Shown here: piece after piece, positions 17,636 to 26,814 of the stretch
Position numbering within the stretch: the first letter of the stretch is position 1
Layout of the letters: the number at the start of each line of letters is the position of its first letter
NCBI RefSeq assembly: GCF_965263005.1
Contig: NZ_OZ253579.1
Span: 124,001-188,000, forward strand
Length of the DNA: 64,000 nucleotides
Reading direction: 5' to 3'
Origin: Rariloculus sp965263005
GTDB lineage: Bacteria > Pseudomonadota > Gammaproteobacteria > Steroidobacterales > Rariloculaceae
The notes under the pieces: model-generated
Database searches by the model: none
What the model saw: only the letters and a program-made list of their open reading frames with translations
What the model was told of the DNA's origin: nothing
Translations under genes and position numbers: made by a program

Positions 17636-19303
17636 TCAACGGTAGAGCGGCAACAACGGGTCCGGCCTGTCTTCGGAGCTTTCCCTGGCGACCGAGTCCA
17701 CGCCCTTGAGGGCGTGCGCGAGGCCTTTCCCGTTCCATTCGGCGGCGCCGGCTCCGTAAACGCTGGCTTCGAGCACAGCGATTTCGACCGCAACCGCGCG
17801 CGGCAGTCTGCCAGCCAGCACGCCCAGGCTCTGCGGCGGCGACTCCGGGAAGCGCAGCTCAGCCCATTGCAGCAACAGCTCGTGCGCGGCGGACGCGTCG
17901 TTTTGCTCGCACACGGTGCGCAGCTTGCGCAGCAGTTGCCGGTTTCTCGCGCGCCGCGCGGGTGGAGCAGGCGTCGCGCTTGCGACACGGCCAGCCGTTC
18001 GGCCTCGCAGCCACGCAACCAGCGTCGCGAGCCAGCCGACCGCAAGCACGGCGCTGACGGCCGGCCAATAGTTCGAGGTGGGCGGCATCGGGAGTGGCTC
18101 GGACTCGGCTTCGGCCTCGCCCGGTGCGAGCTCGTCGAACACGGGTTCGATGCCCGGAATCACAGTCACGACACTGGGCTCGATGCGGGCGATTGCCCAA
18201 CGCGCTTCAACGACGTTCCACCACGCGAGCTCCTGTCCGGGAATCTCGATCTCGCCCGAGTTCTGGGCAATGACGGCATAGCGCTCGACACGCCGGCCCT
18301 GCACGCCCTGCTCGGAGATTCGTCTGTCGAGATCGGGTTGATCCGGGTACTGCCTGATGCCGGTCGCCGGCGTGAGCGAAATCTCCGGCAGTTGGGTCTC
18401 GAGCAGACCATCGGCCTCCACGGTCAACATCCGCGTGCGCGGCACACCAGGAGAGAACCGGCCTTCCTCGTCGACCCAGTCCTCCGTGAGCGTCAGCGAT
18501 CGCGCCGGCAGCCAGACGGCGTTCGGAAACTCCGGCGGTGGGGCGACGGCGGGCTGAACGTCGAGCTCAAGCGAACCCGAGCGCAACCGTTGAACTCTCG
18601 AGAAACCACGGTTCGGGACGACCATCGCCTCGAAGGTTGCCGGACCCACGGTGAGCAGACCGGTTTCCTGCGGAAAGATCGCATATCGCCGCTCACGCAC
18701 GGAAAAACTCTTTCCAGCGCGCGTTGTCTGGTACTGGCGATCCTCGCCGAGACGCTCGACTATCGCCTCTCCGCCGCTGACTCGCGGCGCTGTCAGCGTC
18801 GCGCGGCCAGTGCTGACCCCGACGAAGAGCCGCAGTGTAAAGAGGACCTGCGACTGCACATACGGCGTGGACGGCTGCGCGTCGACTTCGATGAAGATGT
18901 CGGCGAGCTGCTCGTCTGAAACCGGGGCGGGCAGGACCTCGATCTCGACGGCGTTCGACAGGGCGCCTGCGATGTCGATCTGCGGCAGTACGAATCTGCC
19001 CGGCCCCATCGGGAAGAGCTCGTAGTCCCACTCTGCAACCTGCCGCCTCTGACCGTCGACGATCTCGATGCGCGTTCTGTGCGACTGGCTCAGGACATCG
19101 AACTGCTGCTCGATGGGGCTTAGATCGGGATCGTCGCGGCCACTGCCGTCGGCGACGATCGAGTAGACAAACGATTCGTTCTCGCGCACGGTCGGGCGGT
19201 CGACGGTCGCGCGAACCGCAGCATCCTGCGCGTGCGATACGAGCGCGGCCGCTGCCAGCGAGATCAGGACTATCGTGCGGCCCGGGACAGCAGCAACTAC
19301 CAC
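17636..19303 (-). CDS. BatD/DUF7939-like oxygen-tolerance protein
   Basis: Last gene of the MoxR-Bat operon. From the GTG at 19303, which overlaps the preceding gene by 7 bp, the protein has 555 residues: a signal peptide ending LVSHAQ, a long periplasmic region with repeated beta-sandwich domains (VDRPTVRENESFVYSI is the typical BatD start), a transmembrane helix near residue 460 (YWPAVSAVLAVGWLATLVAWL) and a short basic cytoplasmic tail. BatD proteins are thought to act with the VWA proteins of the operon in envelope stress tolerance, but no biochemical activity is established. The stop is TGA at 17636-17638. Confidence 0.85.
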   Translation of the reverse strand: MVVAAVPGRTIVLISLAAAALVSHAQDAAVRATVDRPTVRENESFVYSIVADGSGRDDPDLSPIEQQFDVLSQSHRTRIEIVDGQRRQVAEWDYELFPMGPGRFVLPQIDIAGALSNAVEIEVLPAPVSDEQLADIFIEVDAQPSTPYVQSQVLFTLRLFVGVSTGRATLTAPRVSGGEAIVERLGEDRQYQTTRAGKSFSVRERRYAIFPQETGLLTVGPATFEAMVVPNRGFSRVQRLRSGSLELDVQPAVAPPPEFPNAVWLPARSLTLTEDWVDEEGRFSPGVPRTRMLTVEADGLLETQLPEISLTPATGIRQYPDQPDLDRRISEQGVQGRRVERYAVIAQNSGEIEIPGQELAWWNVVEARWAIARIEPSVVTVIPGIEPVFDELAPGEAEAESEPLPMPPTSNYWPAVSAVLAVGWLATLVAWLRGRTAGRVASATPAPPARRARNRQLLRKLRTVCEQNDASAAHELLLQWAELRFPESPPQSLGVLAGRLPRAVAVEIAVLEASVYGAGAAEWNGKGLAHALKGVDSVARESSEDRPDPLLPLYR

Positions 19304-21141
19304 GGCGCGGACTCGTCGCCTGGCCAGACGAAGTTGCCGTCCTGATCGACGCCGAGCCGTTGATATTGGTACAGGAACTTGCGCCGCAACAATCCGCCCG
19401 GGTCTTGCGGAATACGCCGCAGCCATTGGTCGGCGGCCTGCTCGGAAGCCCACTGCTCGATATCCTCCGGCCCGGCCTCGGGCGCGCCATCCGGGGACTC
19501 GTTCTCCTCGGCATCGGCCTGAAGCGGATCGGAAGGATCCTGACCGTCCTCGCCCGGATCAGCCGACGCCTCGCGCTGCTCGCTGTCGCGGCTGCTTGAC
19601 GAATCGGCCTGCGAGCGCTGCTGTTGGTCTGAGCTGCCCTCCTCGTCCTCGGACGGCTCGCCCGCTTCGGACGAATCGTCCGTGCGGCTTGTCTGACCTT
19701 CCTCGTTCGGGTCGCTCCGCTGCTCCCCTTCCTCGCTCTGCCGGCTCTGCTCCTGGTTCTGCTCTTCGATCTGCTCGAGCAGTTCGGCCACGAGATCGCG
19801 GTTGTAGCGCGCATCGGCATGCTCCGGATCCAGGATCAACGCGCGGTCGTAGGCCTGTATCGCGGTCTCGAGCTCGCCCGCCCTGGCCAGCGCGTTGCCT
19901 CGGTTGTAGTGCGCCTCGTTCGTATCGAGCCCGCTTAGCGTCGCGACGCTGCCGGCATAGTCGCCAACGCGATATTGCGCCGCGCCGCGCCAGGCCCGAT
20001 CCACAAACAGAGTCGCGGCACGCTCGGGCTCGTCCGCCCGCATGGCCTCGAATCCCTGCAGGTCCGCACGTACCCACAGGTCCCGCCACTCGAACGCATC
20101 GGCACGCGGGATCGGCACCATGAGCCAGACGAGCAGCACACAGATCCAGCCGCGCCTGAAGGCGAGCGCGAGAAACGGCAGCGACGCAACCGTGAGCCAG
20201 ATACCCTGGTCGCGCCAGACATCGGCCTCGTATTCCTGCTCGTCATCGCCGATCCCGCTCAGTTCCCCAGCCGCGCTACGATCGGGAAACAGTACATCAA
20301 GGTCACGGTCGCCCGCCGTGAGCCGGGCAAACCGACCCCCTCCGGCGGCGGCCACCCTTCTCAATGCGGCGACATCGACGCCCGGAACGACGACGCGTCC
20401 GGACGCATCGGTAATGAAGCCGCCATCCGGTTGGGGGATCGGCGCGCCTTCCGCCGTCCCCACGGCGAGCACATGGGTGACATAGCGCTCCTGGCTCAAT
20501 TCCCGAACCATGTCGAGAACGCGCGGCGAGACATCGGCATCGGTAACGAGCAGGATCTCGCCCGCCGTCAACCCGGTCTGCCTGAGCAGCGAGCCGGCTC
20601 TCTGAAGACCCGCTTCGGCCAGGCTGCCGCGGCTCGGCATGATGTCGCTCGACAGCGCGCTCACGAGAGACGCGATAGTGCGGGTATCGGTCGTCAACGG
20701 CGTCACCGTGAAAGCGTGCGCCGAAAACACGACGAGCGCGGTCTGACCGCTCGCACGCCGCTCGAGCAGGGACAACAGCTTGACTTTCGCACGGGCGAGC
20801 CGGCTCGGCTCGAGATCGGCCGCTTCCATGGATCTCGACAGGTCGAATACGACAACGAGCGCCTCGTCGGAACGAAAAGCCGGCACGGGCAGCCGCTCCC
20901 ACGCCGGCCCCGCGAGCGCGAGGATGATCGCAAGCCATGCCACGAGCGCGGCAAGCATCGGCCACCGGCGAGTGACGAGCGCCTCCGCGCGGCCAAGCAC
21001 ATGAGGCTGCAGCGCTTCATCGACAACGGCGCGCCAGCCGCTCTTCTTGCCGGGCTCGGTCCAGAACAGGCGCCAGATCAGCCAGATCCCGAACGGCAAC
21101 GCGGCGAGCCACCAGGGCCTTAGCAAGTGAAACTCAGCCAT
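19297..21141 (-). CDS. BatB-BatC fusion: VWA domain plus TPR protein
   Basis: A 614-residue membrane protein joining two Bat functions. Residues 7-30 and 60-80 are transmembrane; about 90-290 form a von Willebrand A domain with the metal-site motif DLSRS in VVFDLSRSMEAADL; two more hydrophobic segments lie around 318-350. A TPR region follows (about 370-450, AHYNRGNALARAGELETAIQ), then a long acidic, Gln/Ser/Glu-rich low-complexity tail (EEQNQEQSRQSEEGEQRSD) and a short conserved C-terminus WLRRIPQDPGGLLRRKF, typical of BatC-type proteins. It overlaps batA by 8 bp and batD by 7 bp, implying translational coupling. Confidence 0.88.
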   Translation of the reverse strand: MAEFHLLRPWWLAALPFGIWLIWRLFWTEPGKKSGWRAVVDEALQPHVLGRAEALVTRRWPMLAALVAWLAIILALAGPAWERLPVPAFRSDEALVVVFDLSRSMEAADLEPSRLARAKVKLLSLLERRASGQTALVVFSAHAFTVTPLTTDTRTIASLVSALSSDIMPSRGSLAEAGLQRAGSLLRQTGLTAGEILLVTDADVSPRVLDMVRELSQERYVTHVLAVGTAEGAPIPQPDGGFITDASGRVVVPGVDVAALRRVAAAGGGRFARLTAGDRDLDVLFPDRSAAGELSGIGDDEQEYEADVWRDQGIWLTVASLPFLALAFRRGWICVLLVWLMVPIPRADAFEWRDLWVRADLQGFEAMRADEPERAATLFVDRAWRGAAQYRVGDYAGSVATLSGLDTNEAHYNRGNALARAGELETAIQAYDRALILDPEHADARYNRDLVAELLEQIEEQNQEQSRQSEEGEQRSDPNEEGQTSRTDDSSEAGEPSEDEEGSSDQQQRSQADSSSSRDSEQREASADPGEDGQDPSDPLQADAEENESPDGAPEAGPEDIEQWASEQAADQWLRRIPQDPGGLLRRKFLYQYQRLGVDQDGNFVWPGDESAPW

Positions 21142-22171
21142 GACCGGCTCCGGTTCGCGACCGTCCGCGCCAAACGAGCGGATGCGCGGCGACGGCGCTC
21201 AACGCCGCGGCGAGGGCCGCGATCGCGACCGCGAGGCCGAGCGGCCAATGGAACAGCTCCCGCACTGGACGAAAACCTTCCTCATCCGTCTCGGCCGGCT
21301 CAAGCTCGTCGAGCAGGTCGTAAATCTCGGCCAGTTCCTCGGTGTCGCGCGCGCGGAAATACCGCCCCCCGGTAAGTTCGGCGATGGAACTCAGCGTCTG
21401 CTCGTCGAGGTCGGCCGATGGGTTGATCTGGCGCAAGCCGAACAACGACCGGACCGTGAGCGCGTCGGCGCCGATTCCGATCGTATAGACGACGACGCCC
21501 CGCTGGGCCGCGAGCTCGGCGGCCTTGAGCGGATCCACCGAGCCCGCCGTATTTGCGCCGTCAGTCAAGATAACCAGCACGCGCCGTCCTTCCTCGACAC
21601 CGGCGTCATCAAGCGTCCTGATCCCGAGGCCGATCGCGTCGCCGATCGCGGTCTCCTTTCCAGCCAGGCCAATGACGGACTCGTCGAGCAACGTCTGGAT
21701 CGTGGTTCGGTCGAACGTCAACGGTGTCTGCAGATACGCGTTGCGGCCGAACAGGATCAGGCCGAGCCGATCTCCGACGCGGTTCGCAATGAAGTCCTCG
21801 GCCACCGACTTGGTCGCGGTCAGGCGGTCCACCCACTGACCTTGGAGCTGAAAATCCTGCTCTTCCATGCTGCCCGACAGATCGACCGCCAACAGGAGAT
21901 CACGGCCGCTGACCGGCAACGCCACCGGTTCGCCGACGAACTGGGGCCGCGCCGCGCCGAGCAACGCCGCCACCCAGATCATCCACATCAGGCCGTGCCT
22001 CCATTGCCGCCGCGGGCTGACGCCAGCGCCGCCCGCCAGATCCGCGAATTGGCTCGCCGCGGGGACTGTGAGCGCCGCGTCGTTATCGAGGGGCCGGGGA
22101 GCCAACAGCCGCCGGACGAGCCACGGCGCCGGCAACGCGAACAACATCCACCACCAGGCAAGCGTCCACAC
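21134..22171 (-). CDS. BatA-type VWA-domain membrane protein
   Basis: A 345-residue protein with two N-terminal hydrophobic segments (about 3-20 and 58-76), a periplasm- or cytoplasm-facing VWA domain with an intact MIDAS motif DLSGS (LLAVDLSGSMEEQDF), and a C-terminal transmembrane helix (HWPLGLAVAIAALAAALSA). VWA proteins of this operon type are thought to work with the MoxR ATPase as a chaperone-like pair. The gene follows the DUF4381 gene by 3 bp and overlaps the next gene by 8 bp, consistent with one transcript. Function in this organism is inferred from family and context only. Confidence 0.9.
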   Translation of the reverse strand: MWTLAWWWMLFALPAPWLVRRLLAPRPLDNDAALTVPAASQFADLAGGAGVSPRRQWRHGLMWMIWVAALLGAARPQFVGEPVALPVSGRDLLLAVDLSGSMEEQDFQLQGQWVDRLTATKSVAEDFIANRVGDRLGLILFGRNAYLQTPLTFDRTTIQTLLDESVIGLAGKETAIGDAIGLGIRTLDDAGVEEGRRVLVILTDGANTAGSVDPLKAAELAAQRGVVVYTIGIGADALTVRSLFGLRQINPSADLDEQTLSSIAELTGGRYFRARDTEELAEIYDLLDELEPAETDEEGFRPVRELFHWPLGLAVAIAALAAALSAVAAHPLVWRGRSRTGAGHG

Positions 22172-22174
22172 GGC

Positions 22175-22660
22175 TCAATCCTCCGGCCGCTGTGTCGCGA
22201 TCCACCGCACGCACACGGTGCCGAGCTCGTGCACATCGGCGTACATGACGCGGTCGGCGGGCACGTAGGGCGCGACGGCCAGCGCCCGGCCCATGCCGCG
22301 GCTGAACGTATCGCGGTCCCAGCGACTGTCGAGAAACGCAAGCCACTGCTCGCCCGTGAGTCCCGCGACGGCCGTCGCCTCGCCCGCGACGGACATTGCA
22401 AAGCGCCTCATGAGCATCGACATCCGCTGCAGGCAACGCAACGGCTCCTGGCCGTCGTCGAGCGCTCTCAACACACGCTTGAGCGCCTTGAGCGCAGCGC
22501 GCTCGCGCTCGCGGCGCCGGTAGTGGATCCAGGCGATCGCGAGCCCGACGAGCACGAGCGCGGCCACGATCCACCAGCCGACTGCGAGCGGCCACCAGCT
22601 CACGGGTCCGGGCAGGTGTATGTCCCTGAGTGGAATCTGGCTGAAGTCGATCGGGTTCAT
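22175..22660 (-). CDS. DUF4381 membrane protein of the MoxR-Bat operon
   Basis: A 161-residue protein with a proline-rich start (IPLRDIHLPGPVSWWP, characteristic of DUF4381), one transmembrane helix (about residues 24-44) and a cytoplasmic helical domain with many Arg/Lys residues (HYRRRERERAALKALKR). It overlaps the DUF58 gene by 4 bp (ATGA arrangement). The family is found almost only in moxR-bat operons and has no known activity; a scaffold role between the VWA proteins and the ATPase is an inference from context. Confidence 0.85.
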   Translation of the reverse strand: MNPIDFSQIPLRDIHLPGPVSWWPLAVGWWIVAALVLVGLAIAWIHYRRRERERAALKALKRVLRALDDGQEPLRCLQRMSMLMRRFAMSVAGEATAVAGLTGEQWLAFLDSRWDRDTFSRGMGRALAVAPYVPADRVMYADVHELGTVCVRWIATQRPED

Positions 22661-23592
22661 GTTGCGGCAAAGCGCTTCGTCAGCACGGTATATGGATTGT
22701 CAGTCGTCGCGCACTCTATGACGCTGACCCCCGGCACGCGGGCCAGCGCCTGCAAACGTGCAACGCGCGCGGCGAAACGGTCACGATAGCGTGCGCGCGC
22801 GCCTGGGTCTTGAGTTTCGATCGCGAAGGCGCGCTCGCCCTGCCGTATTCGATACCGGCCCGGTGGCGGAAGTTCAGCTTCCAGCGGATCGAACACGTGA
22901 ATGAGGAACAGGTCACCGTGGCTTGCAAGCTGCCTGACGTACTTCTCATCTTCCGCGTCGAAGCTTCGAAAGTCGCTGAGTAAAAACATCATGCTGCCAG
23001 GACGTGCAACCCGTGTCAGGCGAAGCAGCGAGCGCTCCGCGTCGCTCTCGGGCGCAGCCTCGGCGCCCGCGGGACGCCAACAGGGGTTGCCGGCGATGAG
23101 CTGCAATAGCCTGAGCGCGGCGTGGCGCCCGAGCCGGGGTCGGAGCTCGTGATGCTCGTATTCGGAAAACACGAGACCGCCGAGCTGATCGCCGTTCGCC
23201 ACGGCGCTCCAGGCAATCAATGCGGCGGCATTGGCCGCGAGCACCGACTTGTAAGCTCCGCGTGTCGCGAAGTGCATCGGACGGCGCAGATCGAGCCAGA
23301 CGATCACGGGCCGATTGCGTTCCTCGCGAAAAACCTTCGTGTACGGCTTACCCGTGCGCGCCGTGACGCGCCAGTCAATCGTGCGCAAGTCGTCACCGGC
23401 CTGATAGGGCCGTGACTCGTCAAACTCGACCCCGCGGCCCTTGAACGGAGACAAGTGGCCGCCGGACGCAAACGCACGAACCCGCGGTGTTGTGAGCGCT
23501 ATCGACTCGCCGGCCGGTTTTGCCCGGATCAGATCCTGAAGCTCGACGGTGACGGGCGAGCGCTCCGCGGTCCGCGCTGCAGCAGCCATCAC
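22657..23592 (-). CDS. DUF58 domain protein of the MoxR-Bat operon
   Basis: A 311-residue soluble protein with the DUF58 signature YQAGDDLRTIDWRVTARTG and KVFREERNRPVIVWLDLRRPM, where a VWA-like fold is expected. DUF58 proteins are regular partners of MoxR ATPases. It overlaps moxR by 4 bp and the DUF4381 gene by 4 bp. No membrane segment is seen, unlike many longer DUF58 proteins with two N-terminal helices. The molecular role is not established. Confidence 0.88.
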   Translation of the reverse strand: MMAAAARTAERSPVTVELQDLIRAKPAGESIALTTPRVRAFASGGHLSPFKGRGVEFDESRPYQAGDDLRTIDWRVTARTGKPYTKVFREERNRPVIVWLDLRRPMHFATRGAYKSVLAANAAALIAWSAVANGDQLGGLVFSEYEHHELRPRLGRHAALRLLQLIAGNPCWRPAGAEAAPESDAERSLLRLTRVARPGSMMFLLSDFRSFDAEDEKYVRQLASHGDLFLIHVFDPLEAELPPPGRYRIRQGERAFAIETQDPGARARYRDRFAARVARLQALARVPGVSVIECATTDNPYTVLTKRFAAT

Positions 23593-24563
23593 GGCACTCC
23601 GATCCGCTCGAGCAGCGTGTCCACGAAGTCGTCGGGCGCAAGCCCCGTTGCTTCGGCCTCGAAACTGATCAGGATCCTGTGCCGCAAGATGTCGTGCGCC
23701 ACGGATTGAATATCCTCGGGAGTCACGTAGTCACGCCCCTCCAACCACGCTGTTGCCCGCGAGCATCGATCCAGCGCGATCGTAGCGCGCGGACTCGCCG
23801 GATACTGGAGCACGCCCTCAAGATCGTCTCCGTAGCGTTCGGGATTGCGCGTCGCGAGCACGATCTGTACCAGATATTCTTCGAGCGGCTCGGCGAGATG
23901 CACGTCGAGCATCTCAAGTCGCGCTGCCATGACTTCGGCCTGCGACAACAGATCGGCCGCCTTGAACAACACCTCGTCGGGAGCGGACTTTCTCTGCTCG
24001 GCGCGGTTGAGGCCGAGTATCGAACGTTCGCCCCCGGCGTCGGGGTAGCCGACCATGACGTGCAGCAGAAAGCGGTCGAGTTGAGCCTCCGGCAGCGGGT
24101 AGGTCCCCTCCTGCTCGATCGGGTTCTGCGTCGCCATGACCAGGAACAGTTCCGGCAGCGGATACGTCACGGAGCCGACCGTGATCTGCCGTTCACCCAT
24201 CGCCTCGAGCAGCGCCGACTGCACCTTTGCCGGGGCGCGGTTCACTTCGTCGGCGAGCACGAGATTGTGAAAGAGCGGCCCTTCCCGAAACACGAACGAG
24301 CCGGTCTCGGGCCGGTAGATTTCGGTGCCGGTCAGATCCGCCGGCAAGAGATCGGGCGTGAACTGGAGCCTGTGGAAGTCGCCCTCGACGCTGTGGCTAA
24401 GTACCTTGATCGCCCGCGTCTTGGCGAGACCGGGCGCGCCTTCAACCAGCAGATGCCCGTCGCAGAGCAACGCCGTCAGCATGCGGGTCAGCAGTTTCTC
24501 CTGACCGATGACGAGGTTCTTCAGGTGTGCTTCGAGCCGCAGGAACTTCTGTTGTAGCGACAT
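23589..24563 (-). CDS. MoxR-family AAA+ ATPase
   Basis: First gene of the operon. The 324 residues contain Walker A GAPGLAKT, Walker B LVLADEVNRAPAKVQSALLE, sensor 1 MATQNP and the lid region SPRATIALDRCSRATAWLEG, all typical of the MoxR (AAA_3) family. These ATPases act as chaperones that insert cofactors or assemble complexes together with VWA-domain proteins, which follow here as batA and batBC. The promoter should lie in 24564-24725; the plus strand there shows no credible gene. Confidence 0.92.
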   Translation of the reverse strand: MSLQQKFLRLEAHLKNLVIGQEKLLTRMLTALLCDGHLLVEGAPGLAKTRAIKVLSHSVEGDFHRLQFTPDLLPADLTGTEIYRPETGSFVFREGPLFHNLVLADEVNRAPAKVQSALLEAMGERQITVGSVTYPLPELFLVMATQNPIEQEGTYPLPEAQLDRFLLHVMVGYPDAGGERSILGLNRAEQRKSAPDEVLFKAADLLSQAEVMAARLEMLDVHLAEPLEEYLVQIVLATRNPERYGDDLEGVLQYPASPRATIALDRCSRATAWLEGRDYVTPEDIQSVAHDILRHRILISFEAEATGLAPDDFVDTLLERIGVP

Positions 24564-24725
24564 ACGCTTCTTCTGGGATGGAACGGGCCATTCTAGCTAC
24601 GCTTGATTTCAGCCGCCATCGGGACGACCTGCAGCCGTACCGGACCGAATGCCTGCGACGGTCTCGAAACCGGCCGCCGCCGGCAATCCCCATCAAATCG
24701 CTCGAAGCCCGCGGATGATCCCAAA

Positions 24726-24750
24726 GGGCCGGACCCCAACAGTCCGACCC
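24726..24750 (-). terminator. Probable terminator of the beta-propeller lipoprotein gene
   Basis: Downstream of the stop at 24767 the minus strand forms a 9-base-pair stem (GGGTCGGAC with GTCCGGCCC, one G-T pair) around a 7-base loop, followed by TTTGGG. The T run is short, so the call is moderate. Confidence 0.45.
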
Positions 24751-24766
24751 TCGCGTATCGGCGTTG

Positions 24767-25777
24767 CTATTGAAACGTGACGCGCTCGATTATCGGCAGG
24801 GCGTCCGGGTCGTTGAAGAACGGATGCACGATATAGATGTCGCCGCCGGCACTCGCGCCCGTCGTTGCCTGACCCTCATAAGGTGCAACTGCGGCGATCC
24901 CGGCGGAAGCCCAGCCGTCATCGCTCTGTAAGGCCGTAACCATCCCGCTGCTGTTGGAGACGACGACAAGATGCCCATCGGCGGCCCAGACCAGACCATC
25001 TGCGCCGGCCATCGGCTCGGGCAACGTGACTTCGCTTGCGGCCGAGGGATCGTCGACCGGGACCTTGTAGATTGCCCCGTTACCGAGGCTCGCGACGAGC
25101 AGATACCCGTCGGAATGATGGACGAGCCCGTTGAGCGCAAGGCCTTCCATCGGCTCGAATCGGTGCATGACCGAAGCGGCGTAGTCGCCGTCCACCTGGT
25201 ATATCACGTTCATCCGCGTGTCAGTCGCATAGACCGTGCCGTCATCGGCTACCGTGACGTCGTTCGCGAAAAACGCGGCGTCTTCGGGCACATCGCCGAG
25301 CGTCGCGGCGAGATCGACCATCGCAATACGCTCGCCGGTCGTCAGGCTGAACACGCCGAGCTTCGCCTGGCCCTGTCCCTGACCGAACGCACCGGAGTTC
25401 GCGACGAGCAGGCGATCGCGCGGCTCATCGACTTCGATGCCGACCGACGCCATAAGCTCGGGGTCGCTGACGGCCGCCGTCATGCTGCCGTCGGCGTGAA
25501 TCTCGAACACTGTGCCCTCGGCGATCGAGCCCGTAAGAAACCGGCCGTTGGCCTGATCGTACTCGACGCCCTCGGGAACGAAACCGCCCCGCTCCGCGAC
25601 GATTCTCGCCGGCATTTCCGCGGACGCGGCCTGTTCAGCCGCGGCTGGCTCGGCCTCAGCCGGGGCAGCATCCGCGGCCGGCGAGGCCTCCGGAGCCGGC
25701 GTCTCGGGCATTTCGGACTCGCAGGCCGTCAGCAAAAACGCTCCCGCTACGGTCAGAAGACTGTACCTGATGCTCAT
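24767..25777 (-). CDS. Lipoprotein with SMP-30/gluconolactonase-like beta-propeller
   Basis: A 336-residue exported lipoprotein: residues 1-19 are a signal with lipobox LLTAC, followed by an Ala/Glu/Pro-rich linker (about 20-52) and a beta-propeller. Repeated blades contain motifs such as FFANDVTVADDGTVYATD and ADGLVWAADGHLVVVSN, which resemble SMP-30/gluconolactonase-like and strictosidine-synthase-like propellers. The substrate is not predictable and a purely binding role is possible. The Sco1 gene lies 104 bp upstream on the same strand, so the two could share a transcript, but nothing links them functionally. Confidence 0.75.
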   Translation of the reverse strand: MSIRYSLLTVAGAFLLTACESEMPETPAPEASPAADAAPAEAEPAAAEQAASAEMPARIVAERGGFVPEGVEYDQANGRFLTGSIAEGTVFEIHADGSMTAAVSDPELMASVGIEVDEPRDRLLVANSGAFGQGQGQAKLGVFSLTTGERIAMVDLAATLGDVPEDAAFFANDVTVADDGTVYATDTRMNVIYQVDGDYAASVMHRFEPMEGLALNGLVHHSDGYLLVASLGNGAIYKVPVDDPSAASEVTLPEPMAGADGLVWAADGHLVVVSNSSGMVTALQSDDGWASAGIAAVAPYEGQATTGASAGGDIYIVHPFFNDPDALPIIERVTFQ

Positions 25778-25881
25778 CGCAACCCCCTCCGTATCGAAGT
25801 CTTTTCGTTATTGCGCCAGTAGGGCCCAGACCGGCCCAGATCGCTCGATGGTAGCACGCGCGCGCGCGGCCGAAGCCGTGC

Positions 25882-26511
25882 TCACTGCCCGTTCATTGCC
25901 CCCGCGATGACTCTCGGGTTCGCGTTGAGCGCGAATACGTCGACGAGTTTGCCGTCAGGGTCCACGAGAAACAGATGGCTGGAATGTTGCACCGTGTAGT
26001 CCGATTGGGTCTTCGTTACGGCGAAGCTGACCTTGAAATTGCGGGCGGCGGTAGCAACTTGCTCGTGCGTGCCGCCGAGACCGATCATCTGCTTGCTGAA
26101 CGCCGATGCGTAGGCATTCGTCCGCTGCGCGTCGTCGCGCTCCGTATCGATGCTGACAAAGATCCCGACCGTTTCGTGCTCCGTTTCCCGGATCGCCATG
26201 GCCATGTTCGCGGCCATGAGCGGGCAAACGTCGGTGCAACGCGTGAAGCCGAATCCCAGCAGCACATAGCGGCCGCGAAAGTCCTCGTCCGTCACGGCGG
26301 CGCCTTCGGCGTTGACGAGCGAGAAATCTACGAGGATTTCGCCGAGCACATCGCTCGATGGCAGCGCCGGCGCGGCGTCGTGCTGATGCACGCCGTGTTC
26401 GACGGCCGTGTCGCTGTCTTGTGCGAGACCCGTGCCCGCGGCCACCGTGGCGAAAGCCGTGACGAGAATTCCGGCCTTGAGCTCACGCATCGTTACCGTT
26501 CCGCTGTTCAT
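25882..26511 (-). CDS. Sco1/SenC/PrrC-type copper chaperone
   Basis: Periplasmic thioredoxin-fold protein that delivers copper to cytochrome c oxidase or acts as a thiol reductase. The 209 residues have an N-terminal signal segment (about 10-30), a His-containing spacer VEHGVHQHD (38-45) and the Sco domain with the copper-binding CTDVCP (C92, C96) and the distal histidine in HSSHLFLVDP (H180). Length is normal for the family. No cytochrome oxidase genes are nearby, so its partner cannot be named. Confidence 0.9.
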   Translation of the reverse strand: MNSGTVTMRELKAGILVTAFATVAAGTGLAQDSDTAVEHGVHQHDAAPALPSSDVLGEILVDFSLVNAEGAAVTDEDFRGRYVLLGFGFTRCTDVCPLMAANMAMAIRETEHETVGIFVSIDTERDDAQRTNAYASAFSKQMIGLGGTHEQVATAARNFKVSFAVTKTQSDYTVQHSSHLFLVDPDGKLVDVFALNANPRVIAGAMNGQ

Positions 26512-26814
26512 CGCTGTCCACCCTGACCGACCATGGATTCGCGGCCTGCCGCGGCGCGTACCGGCGCCGTGGCGATAGCCGCGCTGAACTCGACGGGAAA
26601 CAAGCTACCGCGTACGATCGAGGCAATCAACACCGGCGCGCGTCCGCGTCGGACCGGCCACGCAACAGCAGCGAGTACCGTGCGTTTCGCTGCCGTTGGC
26701 TGGACTTATGTTGCGATTTGCTTATCCTTCGGTCTGCGCGGCGGGGCACCGCACAATCGGTTCGGCTCGCCGATCTGAAACCAGTCACAGGCAAGACATC
26801 TTGGGAGATTTGCT
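26512..26814. other. Intergenic region between sco1-like and hpaB-like genes
   Basis: About 300 bases separate two divergent genes. GGGAGA at roughly 26801-26806 serves as the ribosome site for the oxygenase. An 81-codon plus-strand frame (26533-26778) has no family signature and composition unlike its neighbours; I do not call it a gene. No repeat or hairpin stands out. Confidence 0.4.

Noticed and set aside
23679..24557. A 292-codon plus-strand frame opposite moxR
   Set aside because: Antisense mirror of a clear AAA+ ATPase; no independent evidence of coding.
26533..26778. An 81-codon plus-strand frame between sco1-like and hpaB-like genes
   Set aside because: No signature, unusual composition and no ribosome site; treated as intergenic.
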